A stretch of DNA of 56,720 nucleotides from Lachnospiraceae bacterium. Its GTDB lineage: Bacteria; Bacillota; Clostridia; Lachnospirales; Lachnospiraceae. Positions within the stretch are counted from its first letter, which is position 1. Each line of letters starts with the position of its first letter. The notes below the pieces were generated by a model. It had not been told where the DNA came from, searched no databases, and saw only the letters and a list, made by a program, of their open reading frames with translations. The stretch is taken from positions 1-56,720 of the forward strand of contig JAEEIK010000034.1 of the NCBI GenBank assembly GCA_016281335.1, written 5' to 3'. The position numbers and the translations under genes were made by a program. Shown in pieces: positions 8,262-15,954 of this stretch.

Positions 8262-8290
8262 TTGAAACTGTAAGTTCTTTAGCTTACAAT
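8262..8290 (+). promoter_or_regulatory. Promoter of the comEA-TCS-comEC operon
   Basis: TTGAAA (8262-8267), a 17-bp spacer and TACAAT (8285-8290) lie 53 bp before the comEA start, separating this operon from the arginine genes. Confidence 0.75.
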
Positions 8291-8343
8291 GATTTTGCGA
8301 TGTCTGAGAAGGCCTTTACGCTTAACGGCGGAGGTGACAACGC

Positions 8344-8952
8344 ATGAAATACGGATCAATCAGGATAGGGCTTATTGCAGCAACTCTCGTTCTGTCGTGC
8401 AGCCTGGCTTCCTGCGGACTCGAAGAGATAAACGCAGGCGGCGGATCAACTTTTCAGGAAGAAAACACAGAAGATTCCGGCTTTGATGACATGTCCGGGA
8501 TTGAAGATGAGACTGCGGGCAGCAGGGTCACGGTACATATCGCGGGAGCGGTAGTGCATCCGGGCGTGTATGAACTTGAGGCGGGAAGCAGACTTACGGA
8601 TGCTGTAAAAGAAGCCGGCGGCTTTTGTGAAGATGCTGCGGAGGGCTACTGTAATCTGGCTGCGGAATTGGAAGACGGAAGGCAGTATACGATCCCGACA
8701 GAGAGTGAGCTTAAAGAAGGCGGGAACGGTGAAGGACCGGAGCCTTATGCCGCGGACGGAAAGCTCGATATCAACAGGGCCGGAGTAAGCGAACTGATGA
8801 CGCTTGCAGGCATAGGGGAGAGCAGGGCCAAAGCGATAATCGCATACCGTGAGGAACACGGGAGTTTCGCTAAGATCGAGGATATCATGAAGGTTTCGGG
8901 TATCGGAGAAGGGCTCTACGGAAATATAAAAGACGAGATAATGATAAGATAA
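8344..8952 (+). CDS. comEA: ComEA-like DNA-binding competence protein (lipoprotein form)
   Basis: A 202-aa exported DNA receptor for natural transformation. After a signal peptide with a lipobox (LASC, Cys about residue 24), an SLBB domain (VTVHIAGAVVHPGVYELEAG, about 60-115) is followed by a ComEA helix-hairpin-helix pair (LDINRAGVSELMTLAGIG and YREEHGSFAKIEDIMKVSGIG). Canonical Bacillus ComEA is held by a transmembrane helix; here lipid anchoring is suggested. The start follows GGAGGTGA by 7 nt. The same operon ends in comEC, which supports a DNA-uptake role. Whether this organism is competent cannot be read. Confidence 0.9.
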   Translation: MKYGSIRIGLIAATLVLSCSLASCGLEEINAGGGSTFQEENTEDSGFDDMSGIEDETAGSRVTVHIAGAVVHPGVYELEAGSRLTDAVKEAGGFCEDAAEGYCNLAAELEDGRQYTIPTESELKEGGNGEGPEPYAADGKLDINRAGVSELMTLAGIGESRAKAIIAYREEHGSFAKIEDIMKVSGIGEGLYGNIKDEIMIR

Positions 8953-8962
8953 GGACATAAAA

Positions 8963-9655
8963 ATGGCGGATAAGATACTGATCGTTGATGATGAGAAGCT
9001 GATAGTCAAAGGACTTAAATTCAGTATAGAAGCTGACGGTTACGAGACCGATGTGGCATATGACGGTGAGGAGGCGCTTGAAAAAGCAAAGAACAATAAG
9101 TATTCGCTCATACTTCTGGATCTGATGCTGCCGAAGATGGACGGCATGGAAGTATGCAGACAGATACGGACTTTCTCCGATGTGCCGGTGATCTTCCTTA
9201 CGGCTAAGGGTGATGATATGGACAAGATCCTCGGTTTTGAATCCGGTGCGGATGATTATATAGTTAAACCGTTCAATGTGCTGGAAGTTAAGGCAAGGAT
9301 AAAGGTCATAATGAAAAGGACATCCCGTACCAAAGCGGAAAGCAGCAAGACAGGTGCAATGGTAGAGGACGGGGAGTTCAGATTCGATATCGAAAACAGG
9401 AGTCTTTTCATTAAAGGACGCGAGATAAATCTGACCGCCAAGGAATTTGACATATTGGAGATACTGGTGAAAAATCCGGGAAAAGTTTATTCCAGGGATA
9501 AACTGCTGACTCTCGTATGGGGTGAGGACTATCCGGGAGATGCCAGGACCGTGGATGTTCATGTCAGGAGACTCAGGGAAAAGATAGAAGACACGCCGGG
9601 TTCACCCAAGTATGTACAGACAAAATGGGGTGTCGGATATTTTTATAAAGGCTGA
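8963..9655 (+). CDS. OmpR/PhoB-family response regulator
   Basis: A 230-aa two-domain regulator. The receiver domain has the acidic pair in ILIVDDE, the phospho-acceptor Asp53 in LLDLMLPKMDG, the switch Thr in IFLTAKG and Lys in YIVKPF. The DNA-binding winged helix (NLTAKEFDILEILVKNPGK, then DVHVRRLREKIE) ends with the usual GVGYFY. Its stop overlaps the kinase start by 1 bp, so the two form a cognate pair. It lies 10 bp after comEA, and the operon ends in comEC. It may control DNA uptake genes or may simply be co-transcribed with them. Confidence 0.93.
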   Translation: MADKILIVDDEKLIVKGLKFSIEADGYETDVAYDGEEALEKAKNNKYSLILLDLMLPKMDGMEVCRQIRTFSDVPVIFLTAKGDDMDKILGFESGADDYIVKPFNVLEVKARIKVIMKRTSRTKAESSKTGAMVEDGEFRFDIENRSLFIKGREINLTAKEFDILEILVKNPGKVYSRDKLLTLVWGEDYPGDARTVDVHVRRLREKIEDTPGSPKYVQTKWGVGYFYKG

Positions 9656-11112
9656 TGAGTATATTTAGATCAAACGGGATCCTTAAGAGTTTCAGGCTCA
9701 GGATCTTTCTGATAATCTTTATCACCGGACTTTTAAGTGCAGAGATAGTAAGGCTGTGCATAGTCCACAGCTATACCGACAGAGCGCTGAAAGAAAAGGC
9801 TATGGAGGTCACGGAACACATGACCGTCATGGCTAACAGGCTGATAAGCTATCATTATCTTGAGGATGGCGATTCCGACATCATAAGTGCCCAGCTTTCA
9901 ATCTATTCCACACTTTTCGACGGACGCGTCATCGTGATCGATGACAATTTCCGCGTTATAGAGGATACTTATGCGCTCAGTGTGGGCAAAACCATGATAG
10001 GCGAAGAGGTGATCCGCTGTTTTCTCGGAGAGACCATAAGTAATATAAATGCAGGTTTAGACCATGTGGAAGTGGCTGTGCCGGTGACAAAGACAGATGC
10101 CGAGACCGGTGAGGTCACGGTTGACGGAGTGCTGCTTGCCGGTGCTTCCACTTCATCCATAGAACGCAGCCGTGAGGAACTCTCAAGGCGCGCAGGCATA
10201 ATAGAAATAGTTTATCTGATACTGCTGCTCGGCTCCGGGGCTTTGTTGTCGGGAGTATTGGTAAAGCCCTTCAACCGCATTTCAAAAGCTATAGGCAGCA
10301 TGGTATCCTTTGAAGATGAAACACCGGTGGTCTCCGACTATAAGGAAACGGAGGAGATAGCCGAGGCGTTCCGCAAGCTCTGGCAGCGCATGAAAGTCCT
10401 TGACGATTCCAGAAAGGAATTCGTGAGCAATGTCTCTCACGAACTCAAGACCCCCATCACTTCGGTAAAAGTCCTGGCAGATTCCCTGAATATGCAGGAG
10501 GATGTGCCTGTAGAGGTATACCGTGAGTTCATGCAGGATATAACTACTGAGATAGACAGGGAAAGTAAGATCATAGAGGATCTGCTGGAGCTGGTAAGGA
10601 TGGAGCGCGGAGCTTCGGGCATGCATGTCGAAAACAGGGAGATCAACCCACTGTTGGAACAGATAGTAAAGCGTCTTGCTCCTTTGGCCAGAAGTGAGGA
10701 AGTGGATCTGATACTGGAGAGTAAGAGAAGTGTCAGCGCCGATATAGATGAGGTGAAATTCACCCAGGCGATCACCAACATCATCGAAAACGGTATTAAG
10801 TACAATAAGCATCCGGGCTGGGTGAAGGTGGTGCTTGATGCAGATCATAAGCAGATGGAGATAGTCATCAGCGATTCGGGAATGGGCATACCTGAAGGTG
10901 AGCTGGATCATATTTTTGAACGTTTTTACAGAGTGGACAAGTCACATTCGAGAGAGATAAACGGAACAGGATTGGGTCTGGCCATTACCAAGAAGACGGT
11001 ACTTTTACATAAGGGATCCATAGAAGCTAAAAGTACTTTAGGTGAGGGAACGGAGTTCAGGGTAACGATGCCTTTAAGTTATATAAGGGAGAATGCCGGT
11101 GAGACGCTTTAA
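9655..11112 (+). CDS. Membrane sensor histidine kinase
   Basis: A 485-aa kinase. A first transmembrane helix (about 14-32) is followed by an extracellular sensor domain of about 150 residues and a second helix (about 182-203). Next come a HAMP linker, the HisKA domain with phospho-acceptor His262 in SNVSHELKTPITS, and an HATPase_c domain with the N box (NIIENGIKYN), G1 (DSGMGIP), FERFYRVD and the G2 box NGTGLGLAI. The layout resembles WalK/PhoR-type kinases. It is paired with the response regulator just before it and overlaps the GerMN lipoprotein gene by 20 bp. The combination regulator-kinase-GerMN lipoprotein recalls the actinobacterial MtrAB-LpqB set. Confidence 0.92.
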   Translation: MSIFRSNGILKSFRLRIFLIIFITGLLSAEIVRLCIVHSYTDRALKEKAMEVTEHMTVMANRLISYHYLEDGDSDIISAQLSIYSTLFDGRVIVIDDNFRVIEDTYALSVGKTMIGEEVIRCFLGETISNINAGLDHVEVAVPVTKTDAETGEVTVDGVLLAGASTSSIERSREELSRRAGIIEIVYLILLLGSGALLSGVLVKPFNRISKAIGSMVSFEDETPVVSDYKETEEIAEAFRKLWQRMKVLDDSRKEFVSNVSHELKTPITSVKVLADSLNMQEDVPVEVYREFMQDITTEIDRESKIIEDLLELVRMERGASGMHVENREINPLLEQIVKRLAPLARSEEVDLILESKRSVSADIDEVKFTQAITNIIENGIKYNKHPGWVKVVLDADHKQMEIVISDSGMGIPEGELDHIFERFYRVDKSHSREINGTGLGLAITKKTVLLHKGSIEAKSTLGEGTEFRVTMPLSYIRENAGETL

Positions 11113-12025
11113 TAAAAAATCTATATTGTTCCTTGCGCTGCTTACGGCTCTTATATCCCTTCTGTGTTCCTGCGGAAAAGAAGTCAGGAAGGAAGAGAGC
11201 GGCTACAGGGTTTATTATCTGAATAAAGACGCTACGGGACTCGTATACGATAATTATGAGCTGAAAAGCGAAAAGACCACGGAGATGCTGACGGAGCTCC
11301 TGGCATATCTTGCTGATCCGGGAGACTGGGACAGACGGGCGCCCTTAAGCTACGGTTTTGCGGTAACGGACTGTGTGCTGGACAATAATCAGATCAAGCT
11401 GACCGTGGATGAGCATTATACGGAGCTGCCGCCGACGACGGAAATACTTGTAAGAGCTGCGCTGGTACGTACGCTGCTGCAGCCTGAAGAGGCCGTGGGA
11501 CTAACCATGTTCATAGGAGAGGAAGAGCTTAAGGACAGGAAGGGAAATCCCATAGGCATTATGACGGCAGACACATTTATCGACAATGAAGGCGTGGAGA
11601 TCAATTCCTATCAGGAAGTGAATCTGACCTTATATTTTGCGACCGAAAGCGGTACTGCCTTGAGACCTGTGCAAAGTTCGGTGGTCTATAATACCAATGT
11701 TTCCATGGAAAGACTGGTGGTGGAACAGATAATAAACGGGCCGGAAGACAGAAACTCTTATGCCACAGTGGATCCGTCCACAAAGGTGATCTCAGTGACT
11801 GTTACGGAAGGCGTGTGCTTTGTTAATCTTTCTTCCGATTTCCTTAATCCGGTAGGCTTTGTAACACCGGAAGTAACCATATATTCAATAGTCAATTCCC
11901 TTGCGGAGCTTTCCAGCATCCGTAAGGTTCAGTTCCATATCAACGGCGAATCTAAGATAGTATATCGCGAGATCGTCGATCTGGAAAATCCCTTAGCCAG
12001 AAATCTGGACATAGTAGAAAAGTAA
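11093..12025 (+). CDS. GerMN-domain lipoprotein linked to the two-component system
   Basis: A 310-aa exported lipoprotein with the lipobox LCSC at about residue 27. Two GerMN-like halves follow, about 65-160 and about 172-295. The second holds the typical pattern VNLTLYFATESG, VEQIINGPED and ...VCFVNLSSDF. GerMN domains occur in the spore protein GerM and in LpqB, the partner of the MtrAB two-component system. The gene overlaps the kinase gene by 20 bp, so the protein probably modulates the kinase at the outer face of the membrane; this is inference. ATG 11093 follows AAGGGAG; GTG 11099 is an alternative start. Confidence 0.82.
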   Translation: MPVRRFNKKSILFLALLTALISLLCSCGKEVRKEESGYRVYYLNKDATGLVYDNYELKSEKTTEMLTELLAYLADPGDWDRRAPLSYGFAVTDCVLDNNQIKLTVDEHYTELPPTTEILVRAALVRTLLQPEEAVGLTMFIGEEELKDRKGNPIGIMTADTFIDNEGVEINSYQEVNLTLYFATESGTALRPVQSSVVYNTNVSMERLVVEQIINGPEDRNSYATVDPSTKVISVTVTEGVCFVNLSSDFLNPVGFVTPEVTIYSIVNSLAELSSIRKVQFHINGESKIVYREIVDLENPLARNLDIVEK

Positions 12026-12046
12026 ACAGAAAAAAGGAGAGAAGCA

Positions 12047-14431
12047 TTGAGAAGACCATTATGTATGGCCTGTCTTTTGTTTTTGCTGCTGGTAAGGATA
12101 ATCCTTGCCTTCTTCGGCGTGCCGGAGAATGAATATATATCCATGGAAGGAGAGCGGATGCTCCTGTACGGAAAAGTGGCAGAGAAAGAACAGAAGACGG
12201 GCAGGACGGTTTTTCGTTTATCCGAAGTGTCTGAGACTGCAGGCGGCAGTCCTTTTACCGATCTGGAGCTTATATGTTATCCGGGGGAGGATATGACGCT
12301 TCCACGCATAGGCAGCAGGATAAAGATTTCCGGCCGTCTCTGGCTGTATAAAAAGGCCACAAATCCGGGGCAGTTTGATACTTACTCCTATTACCTGTAT
12401 AAGAACGCAGGCGCCGGATTCTCGGCGGAAGACTGGGAATATACGGACAAAAGATACAGCGTGTACAGGGAGAGTATCTGGAATATCAGGCTGATATTCG
12501 GAAGCATATATGACCATATCCTAACTGCCGCTGATGCTGCGGTGATGAAGGCTGTGATCCTTGGTAATAAGAGCGAACTGGACAGTGAGCTGAAAGAACT
12601 CTACAGGGTAAACGGTATAGCGCATATACTGGCCATAAGCGGCTTACACATCTCTGTTATCGGTATGGGATTATACAGGGGATTAAGAAAACTTACGATG
12701 CCTATAACTCCGGCTGCCATGGCCGCTGTTATTGTTATGGTGAATTATGCGCTGCTGGTTGGAGCGGGGACTTCCACATTGAGGGCAGTGACCATGTTCA
12801 TCATAATGTGTGCGGCGGATTCCATGCGGCGCAGTTACGATCTGCCGACAGCCCTTTCGGCTTCTGCAGCCAGTACGGTTTTTTTCAGTCCTTATGAACT
12901 TATGCAGTCGGGCTTCTGGCTGTCTTATCTTGCGGTGGCAGGCATAGCCATATTTTTTCCTGCGCTGATCAGGGGCATGGGAAAACTCAGCGGAGTACGG
13001 AATAAGCTCTTTCAGAGTGTGGCAGGCTGCGCGGCAGTCAGCTGCTTTACGCTGCCGCTTATCGTACACAACTATTACGAAGTGCCGCTTTATTCGGTTC
13101 TGTTAAATCTTCTGGTGATCCCTCTGATGAGTGTGCTGATGGTGAGCGGGATACTCTCGCTTATGATCGGGATGATATCTCTGAAGGCGGGCATGCTGTG
13201 CGCTGTTCCGGCGCAGCTTGTGCTGAATATCTATGACAGTCTGTGCAGGGAAATCGCGAAGCTGCCGTATCACAGCATCATTACCGGCGGGCAGGGAAGT
13301 ATAAGACTGCTTTTTTCTTATGTACTGCTGAGTCTTCCGATCGTGATGAACCGGCGTTTCATTAACAGATATCTGAGGGGAACGTTGATAGAAAAGAAAA
13401 CGGCAATGCTCAGCGACGCGGAGCTGATACCTGTAAGGATAACGGTCAGTGTTTTTGCTGTGGCGCTGAGTGTCATCTGTCTTAAGCCGGCTTTCAGACT
13501 TACTTTCATTGATGTGGGACAGGGAGACGGTATCTGTGTGGACACAGAGCAGGGAACAGTGATGATAGACGGTGGTTCTTCTTCGGAGGATGAACTGTAC
13601 AAATATACACTTTCACCTTTCCTTAAACACCAGGGTATAAGCGTGATAGACAGCTGGTATCTGTCGCATCCCGATGCGGATCATATATCGGGATTAAAGG
13701 ATATGCTTGCGGATGACGGGTGCAATATCAGGATAAAGCGGGTAATACTTCCGGATGCAGAGGGAGCAGCTGAAGATTTTAAGGAACTTATCACGCTGGC
13801 AAAACGCAGGGGCTGTGAGATAAGCTATGCGCATACGGGTTCGGAACTTAAGCTCGGAGAGCTGAAGATAGTAAATCTTCATCCCTCAAAGGGCTATTCC
13901 TGTGAGGACGTGAATGAGTATTCCCAGATACAGATGCTGGAATACGGAAGCTTAAGTGTGATGCTGACCGGAGATGCAACGATGGAAAGCGAAGCGGCGG
14001 TGCTTAAGGAGCTGAAGAACGGAGGAAATGCTGGGCTTTTGAAGGGGCTGAAGCAGATATATGCGGCAACGGCTAAGACGACGGACCCCGGCGGCACAGG
14101 TGTTTCAAAGGCGCTAAAGAGTGGCACTGCTTCAAAGACGTTGCAGAGCGGCGCTGCTTCCGGGGAGTTGTTACTCGGACAGGTGGATATATTGAAAGCA
14201 GGACACCACGGCTCGCATACTTCGAGCTCAGAAGAATGGCTAAACCTGCTTAAGCCTGAAGTGACTGTTATCTCCTGCGGCCGCAACAACCACTACGGCC
14301 ATCCTCATGCGGACGTGCTTGAAAGGCTTGAAAGTATCGGAAGCAGCATATACCGTACGGACCAAAGCGGAGCCGTGATCGTGACTGCGGACAGCGACAG
14401 ATGGAAAATGCGAACATTTCTGCATTATTAG
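12047..14431 (+). CDS. comEC: ComEC/Rec2 DNA-uptake channel protein
   Basis: A 794-aa membrane protein that in competent bacteria carries single-stranded DNA through the cytoplasmic membrane. It has an N-terminal DUF4131-type domain, the competence transmembrane domain (HILAISGLHISVIGMG and GAGTSTLRAVTM are signature stretches), and a C-terminal metallo-beta-lactamase domain (TFIDVGQGDG, SHPDADHISG, MLTGDAT, LKAGHHGSHTSSS). The start is TTG at 12047, placed by AAAGGAGAG 8 nt upstream. It forms one operon with comEA, the two-component system and the GerMN lipoprotein. A low-complexity insert near residues 665-705 (TDPGGTGVSKALKSGTAS) breaks the lactamase domain and may be a flexible loop. Confidence 0.93.
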   Translation: MRRPLCMACLLFLLLVRIILAFFGVPENEYISMEGERMLLYGKVAEKEQKTGRTVFRLSEVSETAGGSPFTDLELICYPGEDMTLPRIGSRIKISGRLWLYKKATNPGQFDTYSYYLYKNAGAGFSAEDWEYTDKRYSVYRESIWNIRLIFGSIYDHILTAADAAVMKAVILGNKSELDSELKELYRVNGIAHILAISGLHISVIGMGLYRGLRKLTMPITPAAMAAVIVMVNYALLVGAGTSTLRAVTMFIIMCAADSMRRSYDLPTALSASAASTVFFSPYELMQSGFWLSYLAVAGIAIFFPALIRGMGKLSGVRNKLFQSVAGCAAVSCFTLPLIVHNYYEVPLYSVLLNLLVIPLMSVLMVSGILSLMIGMISLKAGMLCAVPAQLVLNIYDSLCREIAKLPYHSIITGGQGSIRLLFSYVLLSLPIVMNRRFINRYLRGTLIEKKTAMLSDAELIPVRITVSVFAVALSVICLKPAFRLTFIDVGQGDGICVDTEQGTVMIDGGSSSEDELYKYTLSPFLKHQGISVIDSWYLSHPDADHISGLKDMLADDGCNIRIKRVILPDAEGAAEDFKELITLAKRRGCEISYAHTGSELKLGELKIVNLHPSKGYSCEDVNEYSQIQMLEYGSLSVMLTGDATMESEAAVLKELKNGGNAGLLKGLKQIYAATAKTTDPGGTGVSKALKSGTASKTLQSGAASGELLLGQVDILKAGHHGSHTSSSEEWLNLLKPEVTVISCGRNNHYGHPHADVLERLESIGSSIYRTDQSGAVIVTADSDRWKMRTFLHY

Positions 14432-14504
14432 CCTGAGTCTGAGCATTAAGCGGCTCGTGGCGGTATTTTTTTACTGGCGGACTCAATGCATGTCGCAGTG
14501 CCAG

Positions 14505-14690
14505 CTGTAATTCGGGGTGTTAAGCGGAAAATTACAGCCGGAAAGTCGGAAAAACAATGATTTGAAAGGAGTGTTGGCTGTAATTTGGGGTGTTAGGTGG
14601 AAAATTACAGCCGGAAAGTCGGAAAAACAACGATTTGAGAGAAGTGTTGGCTGTAATTCGAGGAATAAAATGGAGAATTACAGCCAGATC
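14505..14690 (+). repeat. 73-bp tandem repeats, each with a palindrome (2.5 copies)
   Basis: Copies lie at 14505-14577, 14578-14650 and a partial 14651-14690. Copies 1 and 2 differ at six positions, all transitions. Each copy has the inverted arms GGCTGTAATT (copy 1 AGCTGTAATT) and AATTACAGCC around a variable 15-17 nt loop, followed in copies 1 and 2 by a constant GGAAAGTCGGAAAAACAA. The period is not a multiple of three, so the unit is unlikely to be coding although a frame is open through it. The array ends 30 bp before the start of the next gene. Confidence 0.8.
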
Positions 14691-14720
14691 GGATTATATA
14701 TGGATGAGGAGAGGAAAAAG

Positions 14721-15536
14721 ATGATATATATTAAGGACTTGGAAAAAACTTTAGGATTATATAAAAAGCATTTGGAAAGAGCCGGGAAAGAAGCGGATAA
14801 ACTTAAAAAGAAGGTTCAACCGGGTATCAGACTATATTCGATGAAACACGGAAAAACATTTCAGTATTTCATTAGAACTAAAAGCATGGAAACTCATGGA
14901 AAATATATAAAAAAAGATGATATAAAAACCGCGGAAATGCTGGCTCAGATTGAGTATGATGAGTATTTATCGGAAGCATTACAAAAGTCTGTAAAGGATA
15001 TAGAGCAATTAAAACGGAAACTGGAGAAAGATCCTTTTAGATCAGCAGAGCAAAAGCTTAGTGCCGGTAAAAGAGCGTTGATCAACAGGCTGTATGTCTC
15101 AGACGAAGATTATATAAAAGAGTGGCTTGATGAAAACTATGATATGATGGGATTCAGGGAAACGGAGAAGGAGTTTTATACCAGAGCAGGCTTAAGAGTC
15201 CGTTCCAAGTCGGAGCTTATCATTGCGGAAAGTCTTGATGAGGAGAAGATACCCTTTCGTTATGAGAAACCTCTGAAACTCAGATCGGAAACGGTTCATC
15301 CGGATTTTACACTGTTGAATATCAAAGAAAGAAAAGAAGTATACTGGGAACATTTCGGGATGATGGATGATATAGAATACAGAAACAATGCATTTATAAA
15401 GATAAGGGAATATGAAGACTGCGGGCTGTATCAATATGATTCAATGATATGGACTTTTGAGACTTCAAGGTATCCGCTTAATACAAAGAATCTTCGCGGG
15501 ATGATAAAAAAACTTAAACAAGTATTTGGATATTGA
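14721..15536 (+). CDS. PD-(D/E)XK nuclease-like protein of unknown role
   Basis: A 271-aa protein. Its N-terminal half is a Lys/Glu-rich helical, coiled-coil-like region (YKKHLERAGKEADKLKKK and IEQLKRKLEKDPF). The C-terminal half has a restriction-endonuclease-like pattern: SKSELIIAESL (Glu near 164), HPDFTLLN (Asp near 194) and YWEHFGMMDD (Glu-x-His near 209). The final lysine of the PD-(D/E)XK motif is replaced by His here, if the alignment is right. The frame is open back to 14517, but that part lies in non-coding repeats, and ATG 14721 has GAGGAG 8 nt before it. The gene is more AT-rich than its neighbours, which suggests transfer. No methylase, helicase or toxin partner is adjacent. Confidence 0.65.
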   Translation: MIYIKDLEKTLGLYKKHLERAGKEADKLKKKVQPGIRLYSMKHGKTFQYFIRTKSMETHGKYIKKDDIKTAEMLAQIEYDEYLSEALQKSVKDIEQLKRKLEKDPFRSAEQKLSAGKRALINRLYVSDEDYIKEWLDENYDMMGFRETEKEFYTRAGLRVRSKSELIIAESLDEEKIPFRYEKPLKLRSETVHPDFTLLNIKERKEVYWEHFGMMDDIEYRNNAFIKIREYEDCGLYQYDSMIWTFETSRYPLNTKNLRGMIKKLKQVFGY

Positions 15537-15636
15537 GAAAAGGTTTTACTGTGAGAGACTAAAGAGGGGAGCGTTATGGATTTCTCTATTAAGTGTTACA
15601 TATTCCATAGCGCGTCCCTCCTTGATCTATTGTAAA

Positions 15637-15739
15637 TGTCATCCGCTACCTCACGTGATCACCGCATCGCCTACGCGTAAGAAAAAAGTGCCGTGGGTAA
15701 TACCTGCATAAAGCAGGCACTCTCATCGAACGGATGACA
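15637..15739. repeat. Inverted-repeat element with competing hairpins in a 418-bp intergenic region
   Basis: TGTCATCCG (15637-15645) and CGGATGACA (15731-15739) bound about 103 bp. Within it AGTGCC (15687-15692) pairs with GGCACT (15716-15721), and on the minus strand this stem is followed by TTTTTTC. CCTGC (15703-15707) pairs with GCAGG (15713-15717), sharing bases with the first stem, so the two are mutually exclusive. This could be a mobile miniature element or a terminator with an alternative fold. No gene of either strand is clearly served. The rest of 15537-15954 holds the promoter and leader of the next gene and no credible coding sequence. Confidence 0.45.
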
Positions 15740-15823
15740 AGCATATTATAGCAGATATAAGAATCTTGCGCAAAAGAAACAGGGAGTAAAAAAGGTCGGG
15801 AAGGAGGATGGAAAACACAGGGC

Positions 15824-15851
15824 TTGAAAAACGGGTTTTTTGCGATATAAT
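15824..15851 (+). promoter_or_regulatory. Promoter of the first lipoprotein gene
   Basis: TTGAAA (15824-15829), a 16-bp spacer and TATAAT (15846-15851). The predicted leader is about 95 nt and contains the hairpin element at 15878-15912. Confidence 0.7.
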
Positions 15852-15877
15852 GCATCGGGGAAATAAATACGGAGGGG

Positions 15878-15912
15878 TTGCTTCACTTTTGCTACGCCTT
15901 AGGGCGTAGAAT
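15878..15912 (+). promoter_or_regulatory. Element shared with the upstream region of the second lipoprotein gene
   Basis: TTGCTTCACTTTTGCTACGC, then a perfect CTACGCC-TTAG-GGCGTAG hairpin (15892-15909) and AAT. The same layout, with a direct repeat of TTGCT-C at an 11-bp step, is found at 18494-18527. Confidence 0.55.
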
Positions 15913-15954
15913 CCGGACTCATAACAAAGACATAAAAAACGGAGGAAAGAAAAA

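Noticed and set aside
8446-9562. Two minus-strand frames opposite comEA and the response regulator
   Set aside because: Both are antisense to genes with clear family motifs, and neither has a start signal or recognisable product.
14505-14690. CRISPR array
   Set aside because: The repeats are 73 bp with short loops inside a palindrome, there are only 2.5 copies, and no cas gene is near.
14517-14720. N-terminal extension of the PD-(D/E)XK-like protein
   Set aside because: The frame runs through tandem repeats whose 73-bp period breaks codon phase. ATG 14721 has the good ribosome-binding site.
15526-15711. 61-codon frame after the nuclease-like gene
   Set aside because: It overlaps the preceding gene and the inverted-repeat element, and has no family features.
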